From Streptomyces sp. PCS3-D2 (GTDB taxonomy: Bacteria > Actinomycetota > Actinomycetes > Streptomycetales > Streptomycetaceae): a stretch of 64,000 nucleotides of DNA. A program made the position numbers and the translations under genes. Below are positions 27,294 to 35,176 of this stretch, one piece after another. Position 1 is the stretch's first letter, and each line of letters begins with the position of its first letter. The notes below the pieces were generated by a model. The model did not search any database, was not told the origin of the DNA, and saw only the letters and a list, made by a program, of their open reading frames with translations. The stretch covers positions 372,001 through 436,000 of the forward strand of contig NZ_CP097800.1 in NCBI RefSeq assembly GCF_000612545.2. Reading direction: 5' to 3'.

Positions 27294-28318
27294 CCGGTCA
27301 CCCCTTCGGTACGGCTGGAGCGACGCAGCATCCAGAGGAAGAACGGCCCGCCGACGAGCGCGGTGACCACCCCCACCGGTATCTCCTCGGGGGCGGCGGC
27401 CGTGCGGGCGATCAGGTCGGCCAGGAGCAGGAACACCGCCCCGCCCAGTGCGGCGACGGGCAGCAGCGCCCGGTGGCCGGCGCCCACGGCCATCCGGGCG
27501 GCGTGCGGGACCATCAGTCCGACAAAGCCGATGGCCCCGCTGCACGCGACGAGCACGCCGATGACGAGGGAGGTCAGGACGAACACCGCGGCGCGGAAAC
27601 GTCCGGTGTCCAGTCCCAGCGTGTGCGCGCCCTCCTCCCCGGCGAGGAGCAGGTCGAGCGGCCGGGCGAGGGTGAGGAGCAGGGCCCCGCCGACGAGCAG
27701 TGCGATGGTCGGCAGGGCCAGCTCGTCCCAGCGTGCCCCGCCGAGGCCGCCGAGGGTCCAGAACAGCACGGAGCGGATCTGGTCGGGGTGCGCGGCGAGC
27801 ACCAGGACCAGGCTGGTGAGGGCGGACAGGATGTACTGGACGGCCACGCCGGCCAGGACCAGCCGGCCCGTGGTCATGGTGCCGCCGCGCCGGGCCATCG
27901 CGTAGACGGCGACGAGCGCGGCCATCGAGCCCGCGAAGGCGGCCAGTGGTACGCCCATGCCGAATCCGGCCGCGGCCGTGCCGAAGACGATCACGAGGAC
28001 GGCTCCGGCGGAGGCCCCGGAGGAGGCTCCGAGGAGGAACGGGTCGGCGAGCTGGTTGCGCACGAGGGCCTGGAGCACGGTGCCCGCCACCGCGAGGCCG
28101 GCTCCGACGACGGCGCCGAGGAGGATCCTCGGCATCCGCACGTCCCACACAATGGAGGCGAAGGCGCCGGCGGGCCGGTCCCCCGTCAGGCCTCGGACGA
28201 CGATGTCGAGCACGCGGTCGGGGGCGATCCGTACGGGCCCCAGTGCCAGGCCGGCGACCGCCGAAACGGCGAACGCGGCGGCGAGGGCGGCGAGGACCGC
28301 GCCGGTGCGGAGCCTCAC
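27290..28318 (-). CDS. btuC: Cobalamin ABC transporter permease (FecCD family)
   Basis: 342 residues, about ten membrane helices. Family motifs GASSGASAGAVLVI, LVLAGVAVQYILSALTSLV, WTLGGLGGARWDEL and GAIGFVGLMVPHAARM are all visible. The last contains the EAA-like coupling loop that contacts the ATPase. It overlaps both neighbours by 4 bp (ATGA with btuF, GTGA with btuD). The substrate assignment rests on the upstream riboswitch. Confidence 0.92.
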   Translation of the reverse strand: MRLRTGAVLAALAAAFAVSAVAGLALGPVRIAPDRVLDIVVRGLTGDRPAGAFASIVWDVRMPRILLGAVVGAGLAVAGTVLQALVRNQLADPFLLGASSGASAGAVLVIVFGTAAAGFGMGVPLAAFAGSMAALVAVYAMARRGGTMTTGRLVLAGVAVQYILSALTSLVLVLAAHPDQIRSVLFWTLGGLGGARWDELALPTIALLVGGALLLTLARPLDLLLAGEEGAHTLGLDTGRFRAAVFVLTSLVIGVLVACSGAIGFVGLMVPHAARMAVGAGHRALLPVAALGGAVFLLLADLIARTAAAPEEIPVGVVTALVGGPFFLWMLRRSSRTEGVTG

Positions 28319-29304
28319 GCGGGATTCGGGTGGAGCTGGCTCCCCAGCGATTCCACGGCGTCGGCGACCCGGACGCCGAGGACGGCCGAGGACAGCGGCA
28401 GTACGACGAACCTCCGGTTCTTGACGGCGGGCACCTCGGCGAGCGCAGGGTCGTCCAGCAGGCGCTGTTTCTTGGCCTCGACGGTGGTGCCGCCGTAGTC
28501 GTAGATGAGGACGACCTCGGGCTTGCGCTCGATGACCTTCTCCCAGGCGACGTCGCCGAAGGTGTCGTCGAGGTCGGCGAAGACGTTCGTGCCGCCTGCG
28601 AGGGAGATGATCTCGTTGCCCACGCCGTTGCCTCCGGAGGTGGCGGCGGTGGCCTCGCCGGAGTCGTAGGCGAAGACGGTCGGGCGGGGCCGGTCCTTGA
28701 CGCGTGCGGTCACGGCGTCGATCCGGCGCTGTTCGTCCTCGATGAGCCGCGCTCCGCGGTCGGGCACCCCGAAGGTCCGTGCGACCTCGGTGATCTCGGT
28801 CTTGAGCTGGTCGAGGCCGACGGCCCCCTCCGTGCAGTACTCCACGTTGAGGCGGGAGCCGATGCCGGACGTGGCGAGGCCCTCGCGGTCACGGCCCTGT
28901 GTCTTGTCGAAGGCGCTGGCATAGCCGCCGTAGACGAAGTCCGGGTCGGCGCCGAGCAGGACCTCCTTGGAGGGGTATTCCTCGGCCAGCACCTTGATCT
29001 TGTCGTAGGCCGGCTTGTAGGCGGGCAGTACGGCGTCGTCGAGGTAGGCGGTGCCGGCGATGCGGTCGTCCAGGCCGAGGGCGAGCAAGAGCTCGGTGGC
29101 GTGCTGGTTCATGGTGACCGCCCGCCGGGGCGGGGCCTGGTAGGTGCTGCTCACACCGCAGTTGGTGACGGTGTACGGGAAGCCGGGGGCGGCGTCCGCC
29201 GAGGCTGCCTGCGGCCCGGCGCCGGGGGTACCGGCGCAGGCGGTCAGGGACATCAGGAGTGCGAGGGGGGTGAACGCGCGCAGGGCGGCGCGGGAACGCG
29301 ACAT
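28315..29304 (-). CDS. btuF: Cobalamin ABC transporter substrate-binding lipoprotein
   Basis: 329 residues. Lipoprotein signal with lipobox LTAC (Cys23), then two PBP2/TroA-type lobes joined by a long helix: lobe 1 has MNQHATELLLALGLDDRIAG, the linker helix is around EDEQRRIDAVTARV, lobe 2 has GGTNVFADL and PEVVLIYDYGG. Captures the ligand outside and delivers it to BtuC. GGAGAGG lies 7 nt before the ATG and could be masked by upstream GCCTCT (see the riboswitch entry). First gene of btuFCD. Confidence 0.9.
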   Translation of the reverse strand: MSRSRAALRAFTPLALLMSLTACAGTPGAGPQAASADAAPGFPYTVTNCGVSSTYQAPPRRAVTMNQHATELLLALGLDDRIAGTAYLDDAVLPAYKPAYDKIKVLAEEYPSKEVLLGADPDFVYGGYASAFDKTQGRDREGLATSGIGSRLNVEYCTEGAVGLDQLKTEITEVARTFGVPDRGARLIEDEQRRIDAVTARVKDRPRPTVFAYDSGEATAATSGGNGVGNEIISLAGGTNVFADLDDTFGDVAWEKVIERKPEVVLIYDYGGTTVEAKKQRLLDDPALAEVPAVKNRRFVVLPLSSAVLGVRVADAVESLGSQLHPNPA

Positions 29305-29352
29305 GGCGGGGCCTCTCCGGGGGATCCGCGTCCCCTGGTCGACGTGAAGGGC

Positions 29353-29505
29353 AGAGGCGGTGCGTCAGTGTCTGACTCCCGGTGTCCCGCGCGGAGACGG
29401 CCGGTCACAGTGGCGGGACCGTACCGGAATCGCACCGGTTTCCTGTCCTGCACCGCCTGGTTGTGCGCCCCAGTCTGCCAGAACCCGCACGTGGGGCGGG
29501 GGGCG
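29353..29505 (-). ncRNA. Cobalamin (AdoCbl) riboswitch controlling btuFCD
   Basis: Read on the minus strand. The B12 box is complete: AGGAAACCGGTGCGATTCC, then GGTACGGTCCCGCCACTGT and GACCGG, followed by the conserved GGGAGTCAGACACTGACG near 29361-29383. This is the standard class I cobalamin aptamer order. The downstream segment holds GCCTCT (29353-29358), complementary to AGAGGC of the btuF ribosome-binding site (29311-29316). A likely expression platform therefore blocks translation when B12 is bound (inference). The 5' boundary is approximate. Confidence 0.92.
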
Positions 29506-29641
29506 GGCGTCCGAAGTCCGGGCTTGCGGGCGGTACGGCGCCGTGCGTGCCGGGTCCGGTCCGTACGGCGCACTCCCGCCGACGCGCCGTCGGGCCGGGT
29601 TCCCGACGACTCAGGCCCGGCGGACCGGCGGTCCGAACCGA

Positions 29642-29718
29642 TGGCAGGGGCGGCAGGATTCGAACCTGCGGCCTACGGTTTTGGAGACCGTTGCTCTGAC
29701 CGACTGAGCTACACCCCT
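29642..29718 (-). tRNA. tRNA-Trp (anticodon CCA)
   Basis: Cloverleaf on the minus strand. Acceptor AGGGGTG pairs with CGCCCCT, the D-arm is GCTCAGTCGGTCAGAGC, the anticodon stem ACGGT/ACCGT encloses loop CTCCAAA (anticodon CCA), and the T-arm is GCAGGTTCGAATCCTGC. Discriminator G and an encoded CCA end (29642-29644). It lies 137 bp upstream of the riboswitch on the same strand. Streptomyces has a tRNA-Trp near secE elsewhere, so this may be an additional copy. Confidence 0.95.
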
Positions 29719-29832
29719 TCGACGCGTCCCACCATGGCACGGTCGGGCCCGGCGATCCAACGGGTTTCCGGCGCGCCGCCGAACGGAGTCAGCGGCAGAG
29801 CTCCGTGGTGGGGTCGAGTTCCGGCCGCCCCC

Positions 29833-29861
29833 TTGACCACCCTGGTCCAGACCAATAGTTT
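29833..29861 (+). promoter_or_regulatory. Chitinase promoter with DasR-type operator (dre)
   Basis: CCTGGTCCAGACCAAT (29841-29856) closely fits the DasR-responsive element (roughly ACTGGTCTAGACCACT). A TTGACC -35 box (29833-29838) and TAGTTT -10-like box (29856-29861) with 17-bp spacing flank it, so the operator fills the spacer. This matches known chi promoters, where GlcNAc-derived signals relieve DasR. Confidence 0.8.
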
Positions 29862-29918
29862 CCGGCGTGCACAGCCGCACGCGCCCACGCCCACTCCTCG
29901 CCTCCGCAAAGGAAGCCC

Positions 29919-31256
29919 ATGCGCCGCAGCATGCTCGGCAGACTGGCCGTAGCCGCCTGTTCCCTCTCCCTGCTGACCGCCTTCGCCCCCGCTGCCGTGG
30001 GCGCGGACGCCGACGCATCCGCCGCAGGCGGGTCGGGCCGCTCGTACAGGAAGGTCGGCTACTTCACGCAATGGGGCGTCTACGGACGGGACTTCCAGGT
30101 CCAGGACCTCGACGCGAACGGCTCGGCCGGCAAGCTCACCCACATCAACTACGCCTTCGGCAACGTCAGTGCGGAGGGCAGGTGCTTCACCGGGAACGTC
30201 CCCGGAAAGGCCGACGCCTGGGCCGACTACGCCCGTCCGCTCGATGCCGCGAACTCCGTCGACGGGGTCGCCGACACCTGGGACCAGCCGCTCGCCGGCA
30301 ACTTCAACCAGCTGCGCGAGCTGAAGGCCAAGCACCCCGGCCTGAAGGTGCTGATCTCGCTGGGCGGCTGGAGCTGGTCCACCCACTTCTCCGACGCCGC
30401 GCTCACCCCGGCCTCCCGCAAGGCCCTCGTCGCGTCCTGCATCGACCTGTACATCAAGGGCAACCTCCCCCAGGACGGCACGCGCGGTGGTGCCGGAGCC
30501 GCCGCCGACGTGTTCGACGGCATCGACCTCGACTGGGAGTGGCCCGGCTCCGCGGGCGACACCGACACGAAGTACCGGCCCGAGGACAAGCGCAACTTCA
30601 CCGCGCTCGTCAAGGAGTTCCGCACCCAGCTCGACGCGTACGCACGGAGCCGGAAGAAGGCCAGGTACGAGCTGACCGCCTTCGTCCCGACCGCGCCCGC
30701 CAAGATCGACGCCGGCTTCGACGTCCGCCGGATCATGCGCGACCTGGATTTCGTCAACCTCCAGGGATACGACTTCCACGTCTCCGGCGAACCGCGGACC
30801 GCACAGCAGTCGGCTCTGTACGCCCGTGACGACTTCAGCGTCCACGGCACCGTCGAGGCCTGGAAGCGGCGCGGGGCGCCCGCGCACAAGCTCGTGATGG
30901 GCATGCCGTTCTACGGACAGGGCTGGACCGGTGTCGTCGGCGGCGGGGACGGAATGGGCCGGCCCGCCACCGGACCCGCCCCGGCCACCTGGGCCGCCGG
31001 ATACGAGGACTACAAGGCTCTGAAGAAGCTCGCCGATTCGGGCGCCTACCAGGTCCACCGGGACAGGCGCGGCGGGCACGCCTGGCTGTTCGACGGCACC
31101 ACCCTGTGGACGTACGACGACCCCCGGGTGCTGCGCGTCAAGACCGGATACATCCGCGAAATGGGCCTGGGCGGGGCGATGTTCTGGTCGCTCGACGCCG
31201 ACACCGCGGACGGTGAGCTGATGACGGCCGTCGACCGGGGCCTGCGGGGCCGCTGA
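29919..31256 (+). CDS. Secreted chitinase, glycoside hydrolase family 18
   Basis: 445 residues. Signal peptide (1-29, cleaved near VGA-DAD), then a GH18 TIM barrel with SLGGWSWS on strand 3 and the catalytic DGIDLDWEW (D200, D203, D205, acid/base Glu207). MGMPFYGQGW and AMFWSLDADT complete the barrel. It belongs to subfamily A by length and insertion pattern, and no carbohydrate-binding domain is attached. Hydrolyses beta-1,4-GlcNAc links in chitin. AAGGAAG precedes the ATG. The upstream dre site places it in the DasR/GlcNAc regulon. A perfect hairpin terminator follows. Confidence 0.95.
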   Translation: MRRSMLGRLAVAACSLSLLTAFAPAAVGADADASAAGGSGRSYRKVGYFTQWGVYGRDFQVQDLDANGSAGKLTHINYAFGNVSAEGRCFTGNVPGKADAWADYARPLDAANSVDGVADTWDQPLAGNFNQLRELKAKHPGLKVLISLGGWSWSTHFSDAALTPASRKALVASCIDLYIKGNLPQDGTRGGAGAAADVFDGIDLDWEWPGSAGDTDTKYRPEDKRNFTALVKEFRTQLDAYARSRKKARYELTAFVPTAPAKIDAGFDVRRIMRDLDFVNLQGYDFHVSGEPRTAQQSALYARDDFSVHGTVEAWKRRGAPAHKLVMGMPFYGQGWTGVVGGGDGMGRPATGPAPATWAAGYEDYKALKKLADSGAYQVHRDRRGGHAWLFDGTTLWTYDDPRVLRVKTGYIREMGLGGAMFWSLDADTADGELMTAVDRGLRGR

Positions 31257-31258
31257 CC

Positions 31259-31300
31259 GGCGCCGCCGGGCCGTGGAGATCCGTCCGGCCCGGCGGCGCC
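31259..31300. terminator. Strong terminator after the chitinase
   Basis: Perfect 15-bp inverted repeat (arm GGCGCCGCCGGGCCG) with a 12-nt loop, starting 3 bp after the stop codon. Confidence 0.88.
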
Positions 31301-31787
31301 CCTCCACGTACGCCCCCCGCAGGACCCGGACGGGCGCGACGGCACGGGCGGGCCGCCTCCCCGCCCTCTGACGCCGCCCGATCCGAAGCGGCGGCCGATC
31401 CGAAGCGGCGGCCGATCCGAAGCGGCGGCCGTCACCACCATCACCGCCGGGCCGGGTCACTGATCCGCAACCCGTGCCACCGGAGCGGACCTGGTCGGGG
31501 GCCCGCTCACCGCTCCGCCCCTGCCCGGTGTCCGGCCGGGCAGCCGCTCTGCGCGCAGGCGGAGGTGGTCCGCCCCCGCGGCCGCGCCCTGGACGACGAG
31601 GGGAACGCCTCGTACGCGCCCTCCCTGCACGCGGCGGCCGAGCCACCGGCGCCCCTGCCGTGACCCCGGTGGGTGCCCGGAAATGGCCTCCGGGAAAATT
31701 CTTCCGATTAACTGTTATCGGGGCCCCCCTCCGCGGTCTCCCATGCATCGGGCATCATCGACCGCCGGTACGGACAGGGACATTCAC
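31301..31787. other. Non-coding region with a possible gene relic
   Basis: 487 bp between the chitinase terminator and the sigma-CAP gene. It holds a triple 17-bp repeat (31380-31430) and, from about 31480 to 31665, a stretch with coding-like third-position GC. That stretch ends in an open frame reading ALDDEGNASYAPSLHAAAE and then stop (31663-31665); it has no start or recognisable family, so it may be the tail of a decayed gene. AT-rich sequence at 31690-31725 (TTCTTCCGATTAACTGTTATC) probably belongs to the promoter of the sigma-CAP gene. Confidence 0.4.
31380..31430. repeat. Tandem repeat, 3 x 17 bp
   Basis: Three exact head-to-tail copies of GATCCGAAGCGGCGGCC in non-coding DNA. Each unit contains the short dyad GCCG..CGGC. 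No spacers or cas genes, so not CRISPR. Confidence 0.9.
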
Positions 31788-33377
31788 ATGACTACTCAGC
31801 ACACCGCAGCGCTGGTGGCAGCGGCGCGCCGGGGCGATCCCCGCGCGCAGGACGAGCTCGTCGGCGCCCACCTCCCGCTCGTCTACAACATCGTCGGTCG
31901 GGCCCTGAACGGCTCCTGCGACGTGGACGACGTGGTGCAGGACACGATGCTGCGGGCCCTGGACGGACTGGGCGGTCTGCGCGCGGACGAGTCCTTCCGG
32001 TCCTGGCTGGTGGCCATCGCGATGAACCGGGTGCGGGCGCACTGGCAGGCCCGGCAGAGCGGCTTCGGCGAGAGCTCCCTGGAGTCGGCCTGCGCCGTGG
32101 CCGACCCGGGCGCGGACTTCGTCGACCTGACCGTCGTACGCCTCAACCTGGCGGGCCAGCGACGCGAGACGGCCCGGGCGACGCGCTGGCTGGAACCCGA
32201 CGACCGGGCGCTGCTGTCGCTGTGGTGGCTGGAGTGCGCCGGGGAGCTGACCCGGGCGGAAGTGGCCTCGGCGCTGGAGCTGTCCCCCCAGCACACGGCG
32301 GTCCGGGTGCAGCGGATGAAGGCGCAGCTGGAGGCGGCGCGGGTGGTCGAGCGCGCCCTGGACGCCCAACCGGGTTGCGGGGAGCTGCGGACCGTGCTGG
32401 CAGGCTGGGACGGGCAGCCGTCGGCGCTGTGGCGCAAGCGAATAGCCCGTCACGCCCGCGAGTGCGTCCGGTGCTCCGGGCTGTGGAGCGGCCTGGTCCC
32501 GGCGGAGGGGCTGCTGGCCGGGCTGGCCCTCGTCCCGGTCTCGGCGGCCCTGCTCGCGGGGGTGCGTACGGCAGGCTTCGCCCCGGCTTCCTTCGCGGAC
32601 GAGGCGGTCTCCGCGAACGGCGCCGACGGCGGATTCGGTGAGGCGGCGACGCAGCTCACTCCGGTGGCCGGTACCGGTGGCCGGGGCGCGCTGCGCAAGC
32701 GGCGGCGGAGCCGCCGCCGGGTGGTCGGCGGCGCGGTGGTCGCCGCCTGCGTCGCGGGCGGCGGCCTGGTGTACCTCGGAGGCCTGCCCGGTTCGGGGAG
32801 CCCGAAGGACGAAGGCGGGGCGTCCGCGGCGCCGGTGGCCGTCCTCTCGGCGACCGAGTCCGCCGGAACCCCTTCGGAGTCGGCCTCCCCGTCCCCCTCC
32901 GCCCCGGCGAGCCCTTCGCCGAGTCCGAGCCCCACACCGCGGCGCAGCAGCCCGCCCAGCCCGCGGGCCTCGTCGCCCAAGCCGGCCCCCGCGCCGCCGG
33001 GTATCACCGGCCAGGTGGTGGCCCTGGTCAACACCGAGCGGGCGGCGGCAGGCTGTGGGCCCCTCAAGGAGGACCCGAAGCTGCGGGCTGCGGCGCAGGA
33101 ACACTCCGACGACATGGCCGCACGGGGCTTCTTCGACCACACCAACCCGGACGGAGAGGACCCCGGGGACCGCACGACGGCGGCCGGCTACCGCTGGTCG
33201 ACGTACGGCGAGAACATCGCGAAGGGCCAGCAGACGGCGAAGTCGGTGATGGACTCCTGGATGAAGAGCACCGGGCACCGGGAGAACATCCTCAACTGCT
33301 CCTTCAAGGACATCGGCGTGGGCATCCACCAGGGGGCGGGCGGCCCCTGGTGGACGCAGAACTTCGGCGCGCGGTAG
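31788..33377 (+). CDS. Membrane-tethered ECF sigma factor fused to an extracellular CAP/SCP domain
   Basis: 529 residues in one continuous frame. Sigma region 2 (about 20-88; DVDDVVQDTMLRAL, FRSWLVAIAMNRVRAHW) and region 4 (about 133-185; LEPDDRALLSLWWLE, LELSPQHTAVRVQRMKAQL) make an ECF sigma. An anti-sigma-like segment with H222/C226/C229 (HARECVRC) follows, then an Arg cluster and one membrane helix (312-333), a Ser/Pro-rich wall-spanning linker (360-405), and a CAP domain (405-529) with the conserved H439, H451, E475 and H497. Expected topology: sigma inside, CAP outside. Promoter recognition may be switched by signals sensed at the CAP domain or released by proteolysis (inference). The ATG at 31788 follows AGGGA. 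Confidence 0.9.
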   Translation: MTTQHTAALVAAARRGDPRAQDELVGAHLPLVYNIVGRALNGSCDVDDVVQDTMLRALDGLGGLRADESFRSWLVAIAMNRVRAHWQARQSGFGESSLESACAVADPGADFVDLTVVRLNLAGQRRETARATRWLEPDDRALLSLWWLECAGELTRAEVASALELSPQHTAVRVQRMKAQLEAARVVERALDAQPGCGELRTVLAGWDGQPSALWRKRIARHARECVRCSGLWSGLVPAEGLLAGLALVPVSAALLAGVRTAGFAPASFADEAVSANGADGGFGEAATQLTPVAGTGGRGALRKRRRSRRRVVGGAVVAACVAGGGLVYLGGLPGSGSPKDEGGASAAPVAVLSATESAGTPSESASPSPSAPASPSPSPSPTPRRSSPPSPRASSPKPAPAPPGITGQVVALVNTERAAAGCGPLKEDPKLRAAAQEHSDDMAARGFFDHTNPDGEDPGDRTTAAGYRWSTYGENIAKGQQTAKSVMDSWMKSTGHRENILNCSFKDIGVGIHQGAGGPWWTQNFGAR

Positions 33378-33387
33378 GCGGCCCGAA

Positions 33388-34296
33388 TCAGCCACGGGCG
33401 AGTGCGCGCAACGCTGCGACGCAGTCGGGGTGGCTCGGGGCCCATCCCAGCTCCGCCTTCGCCCTGGCGTTGGACACCCGGAGGTTCGTCGTGACCATCC
33501 GGTGGGCGTAGGGGTAGGCACGCATCAGCCAGCTGGGCGCGTTCAGCGGCCTGGGGGTGGCGAAGGCTTCCGCGACCGCCTTGACGTGCGCGCCGAAGCC
33601 CATCGGGGTGTCGTCGGCGATGTTGTACGCCTGCCCTGCCCGGCCTCCCTCGACGGCGAGCGCCACGGCCCGGCCGGCGTCCGCCAGGTCGACCCAGGGC
33701 AGGACGCGCCCCTGGTCGGCGACCGCCGGAAGCTTCCGGCGGCGCAGCAGATCCACGAGGGCCTCCGTGCCCCCTGCTCCGTAGAACAGGCCGAACCGCA
33801 GGGCGATCCCCTCGATGCCGTCCGCCTCCAGTACGAGCTGCTCCTTGACCCGCATCGCCTCGACGTGGCGGTCCACCGCGCGGTCGCCGGTGGGGCCGAA
33901 GAGGTCCCCCGCCTCGGTGACCACGTGCCGGCCGAAGTCCCGGTAGCCGTAGCCGAAGACCATCGACTCGGCGATGACGCGCCGGGCGCCGAGCTCGCGG
34001 GCGGCCTCCATCAGGTGCCGGGTCCCGATGAGCCGCAGGCCGTCGGTGGCGTACATGTCCCGGTGCCTCATCGGTGCCTCGCGCAGGGCGGTGGCCGCGT
34101 GCACGATCGTGTCGATCCGGAGGCCGGCGACCGCGCCCAGCAGTCCGTCACGGTCCAGCAGATCGGCCCGTACGTCGGATCCGGCACCCCGGCCGAGGCC
34201 GGTCACGGTGTGGCCGGCGCGGGTGAGCGCCGCGGCGATGTGGTGTCCCAGGACTCCGCTCGCCCCGGCCAGCAAGACGTTCTTGGTTTCAGTCAC
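33388..34296 (-). CDS. NAD-dependent epimerase/dehydratase family protein (extended SDR)
   Basis: 302 residues from GTG at 34296; the frame is open to 34332 with an uncharacteristic N-terminus. Rossmann motif LLAGASGVLGHHIA, then DTIVHAATAL, RVIAESMVFGYG and RFGLFYG. The classical YxxxK catalytic pair is not intact: the expected position reads AMRVK (Ala in place of Tyr), and the usual SSxxVYG is ESMVFGYG. It may therefore be an atypical, NAD-binding SDR. Convergent with the sigma-CAP gene, 10 bp apart, and 55 bp downstream of the methyltransferase on the same strand. Confidence 0.85.
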   Translation of the reverse strand: MTETKNVLLAGASGVLGHHIAAALTRAGHTVTGLGRGAGSDVRADLLDRDGLLGAVAGLRIDTIVHAATALREAPMRHRDMYATDGLRLIGTRHLMEAARELGARRVIAESMVFGYGYRDFGRHVVTEAGDLFGPTGDRAVDRHVEAMRVKEQLVLEADGIEGIALRFGLFYGAGGTEALVDLLRRRKLPAVADQGRVLPWVDLADAGRAVALAVEGGRAGQAYNIADDTPMGFGAHVKAVAEAFATPRPLNAPSWLMRAYPYAHRMVTTNLRVSNARAKAELGWAPSHPDCVAALRALARG

Positions 34297-34351
34297 ACCC
34301 GGACGACCGGCCGCCGGTGGCGGATGTGACACATCGGTGGCGTGACCTGCG

Positions 34352-35167
34352 TCACTGCGGCGGGCCGGGTGGGCGCCTCCCCCGGACCGTCCAGGCGCGT
34401 GCGGTGAGCCGGACCGAGCCGCCCGGGCCGGCGGGCAGGGTCGCTGCGAGCCGGGTGCGCAGCCGGTCCCGGGCCCCGGGGGCGAGCGTCGCGACGTAGC
34501 CGGGAGCAGGTCCCTGACCGGAGAGGAACGGCTCCCACAGGTCCTCGAAGCCGGTGAAGACGGTAGGCACCTCGACGGAGCCGACCGTCACGTCGGTCAG
34601 CCCCGCCCCCGTCCAGAGCGCGCGCAGCGGATCGGGGCGGCACAGGGGGAAGCGTCGGCCCTCGTCCAGCGCGGCGGCCGCCGGGTCGACGGCGGCCGCG
34701 GCGTCCCAGAAGAGGCGCAGGAGCGCCATGCCGTCGGCGTAGTCCCACACGTACGCCGCGACCAGCCCGCCGGGCCGGACCACCCGGGCGGCCTCGGCGA
34801 CCGCCGCCTCGGGCGGTTCGACGAAGTTGAGGGCGAGTCCGCTGACGACGGCGTCGAACACCGCGTCGCGTAGGGGCAGCGCCGAAGCGTCGGCGACGGC
34901 GAAGCGGGCGGGCACGGGCGCGGCGGCCCGGGCGGCGCGCACGAACTCCCCGGACCGGTCGAGTCCCAGTACGGTGCGCGGCCGGCACCGGGACGCGACC
35001 TGCGAGGTCAGCGCCCCGGTGCCGCAGCCGACGTCCAGCCATCGCAGGGCGGCCGGGGCGCCCAGCCGCGCCAGGAACAGCTCGGCGACCCGGCGGCTCC
35101 ACCGGCCCATGTACCGCTCGTAGGCGTCGCCCCGCGCCCAGACGTCGGACGGGCCTCCCGCGTCCAT
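34352..35167 (-). CDS. Class I SAM-dependent methyltransferase
   Basis: 271 residues. Motif I LRWLDVGCGTGALTSQV, motif II acidic residue in VLGLDRSGEFV, motif for the adenine pocket VADASALPLRDAVFDAVVSG and motif III VRPGGLVAAYVWDY are all in the expected order (ubiE/type 11 group). The N-terminus DAYERYMGRWSRRVAELFL is typical of Streptomyces relatives. Acts on an unknown small molecule. Nine bp downstream of glutamate decarboxylase, so probably on its transcript. Confidence 0.9.
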   Translation of the reverse strand: MDAGGPSDVWARGDAYERYMGRWSRRVAELFLARLGAPAALRWLDVGCGTGALTSQVASRCRPRTVLGLDRSGEFVRAARAAAPVPARFAVADASALPLRDAVFDAVVSGLALNFVEPPEAAVAEAARVVRPGGLVAAYVWDYADGMALLRLFWDAAAAVDPAAAALDEGRRFPLCRPDPLRALWTGAGLTDVTVGSVEVPTVFTGFEDLWEPFLSGQGPAPGYVATLAPGARDRLRTRLAATLPAGPGGSVRLTARAWTVRGRRPPGPPQ

Positions 35168-35176
35168 CCGCCGCGC

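Noticed and set aside
26472-29304. Siderophore importer
   Set aside because: The FecCD/FecE family would allow it, but the complete cobalamin riboswitch at the head of the operon favours B12 or a corrinoid.
29642-29718. tRNA-Trp as an active attachment site of an integrated element
   Set aside because: No integrase, excisionase or repeated 3' half of the tRNA was found within the window.
27946-29952. 668-codon plus-strand frame across btuC, btuF, riboswitch and tRNA
   Set aside because: Crosses a riboswitch and a tRNA gene on the other strand and is antisense to well-supported transport genes.
29867-30829. Alternative-frame 320-codon ORF overlapping the chitinase
   Set aside because: Shifted frame of the chitinase gene with Arg/Pro-rich translation; the GH18 frame has signal peptide and catalytic motif.
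31380-31430. Possible CRISPR array
   Set aside because: The three 17-bp units are directly adjacent without spacers, and there are no cas genes in the window.
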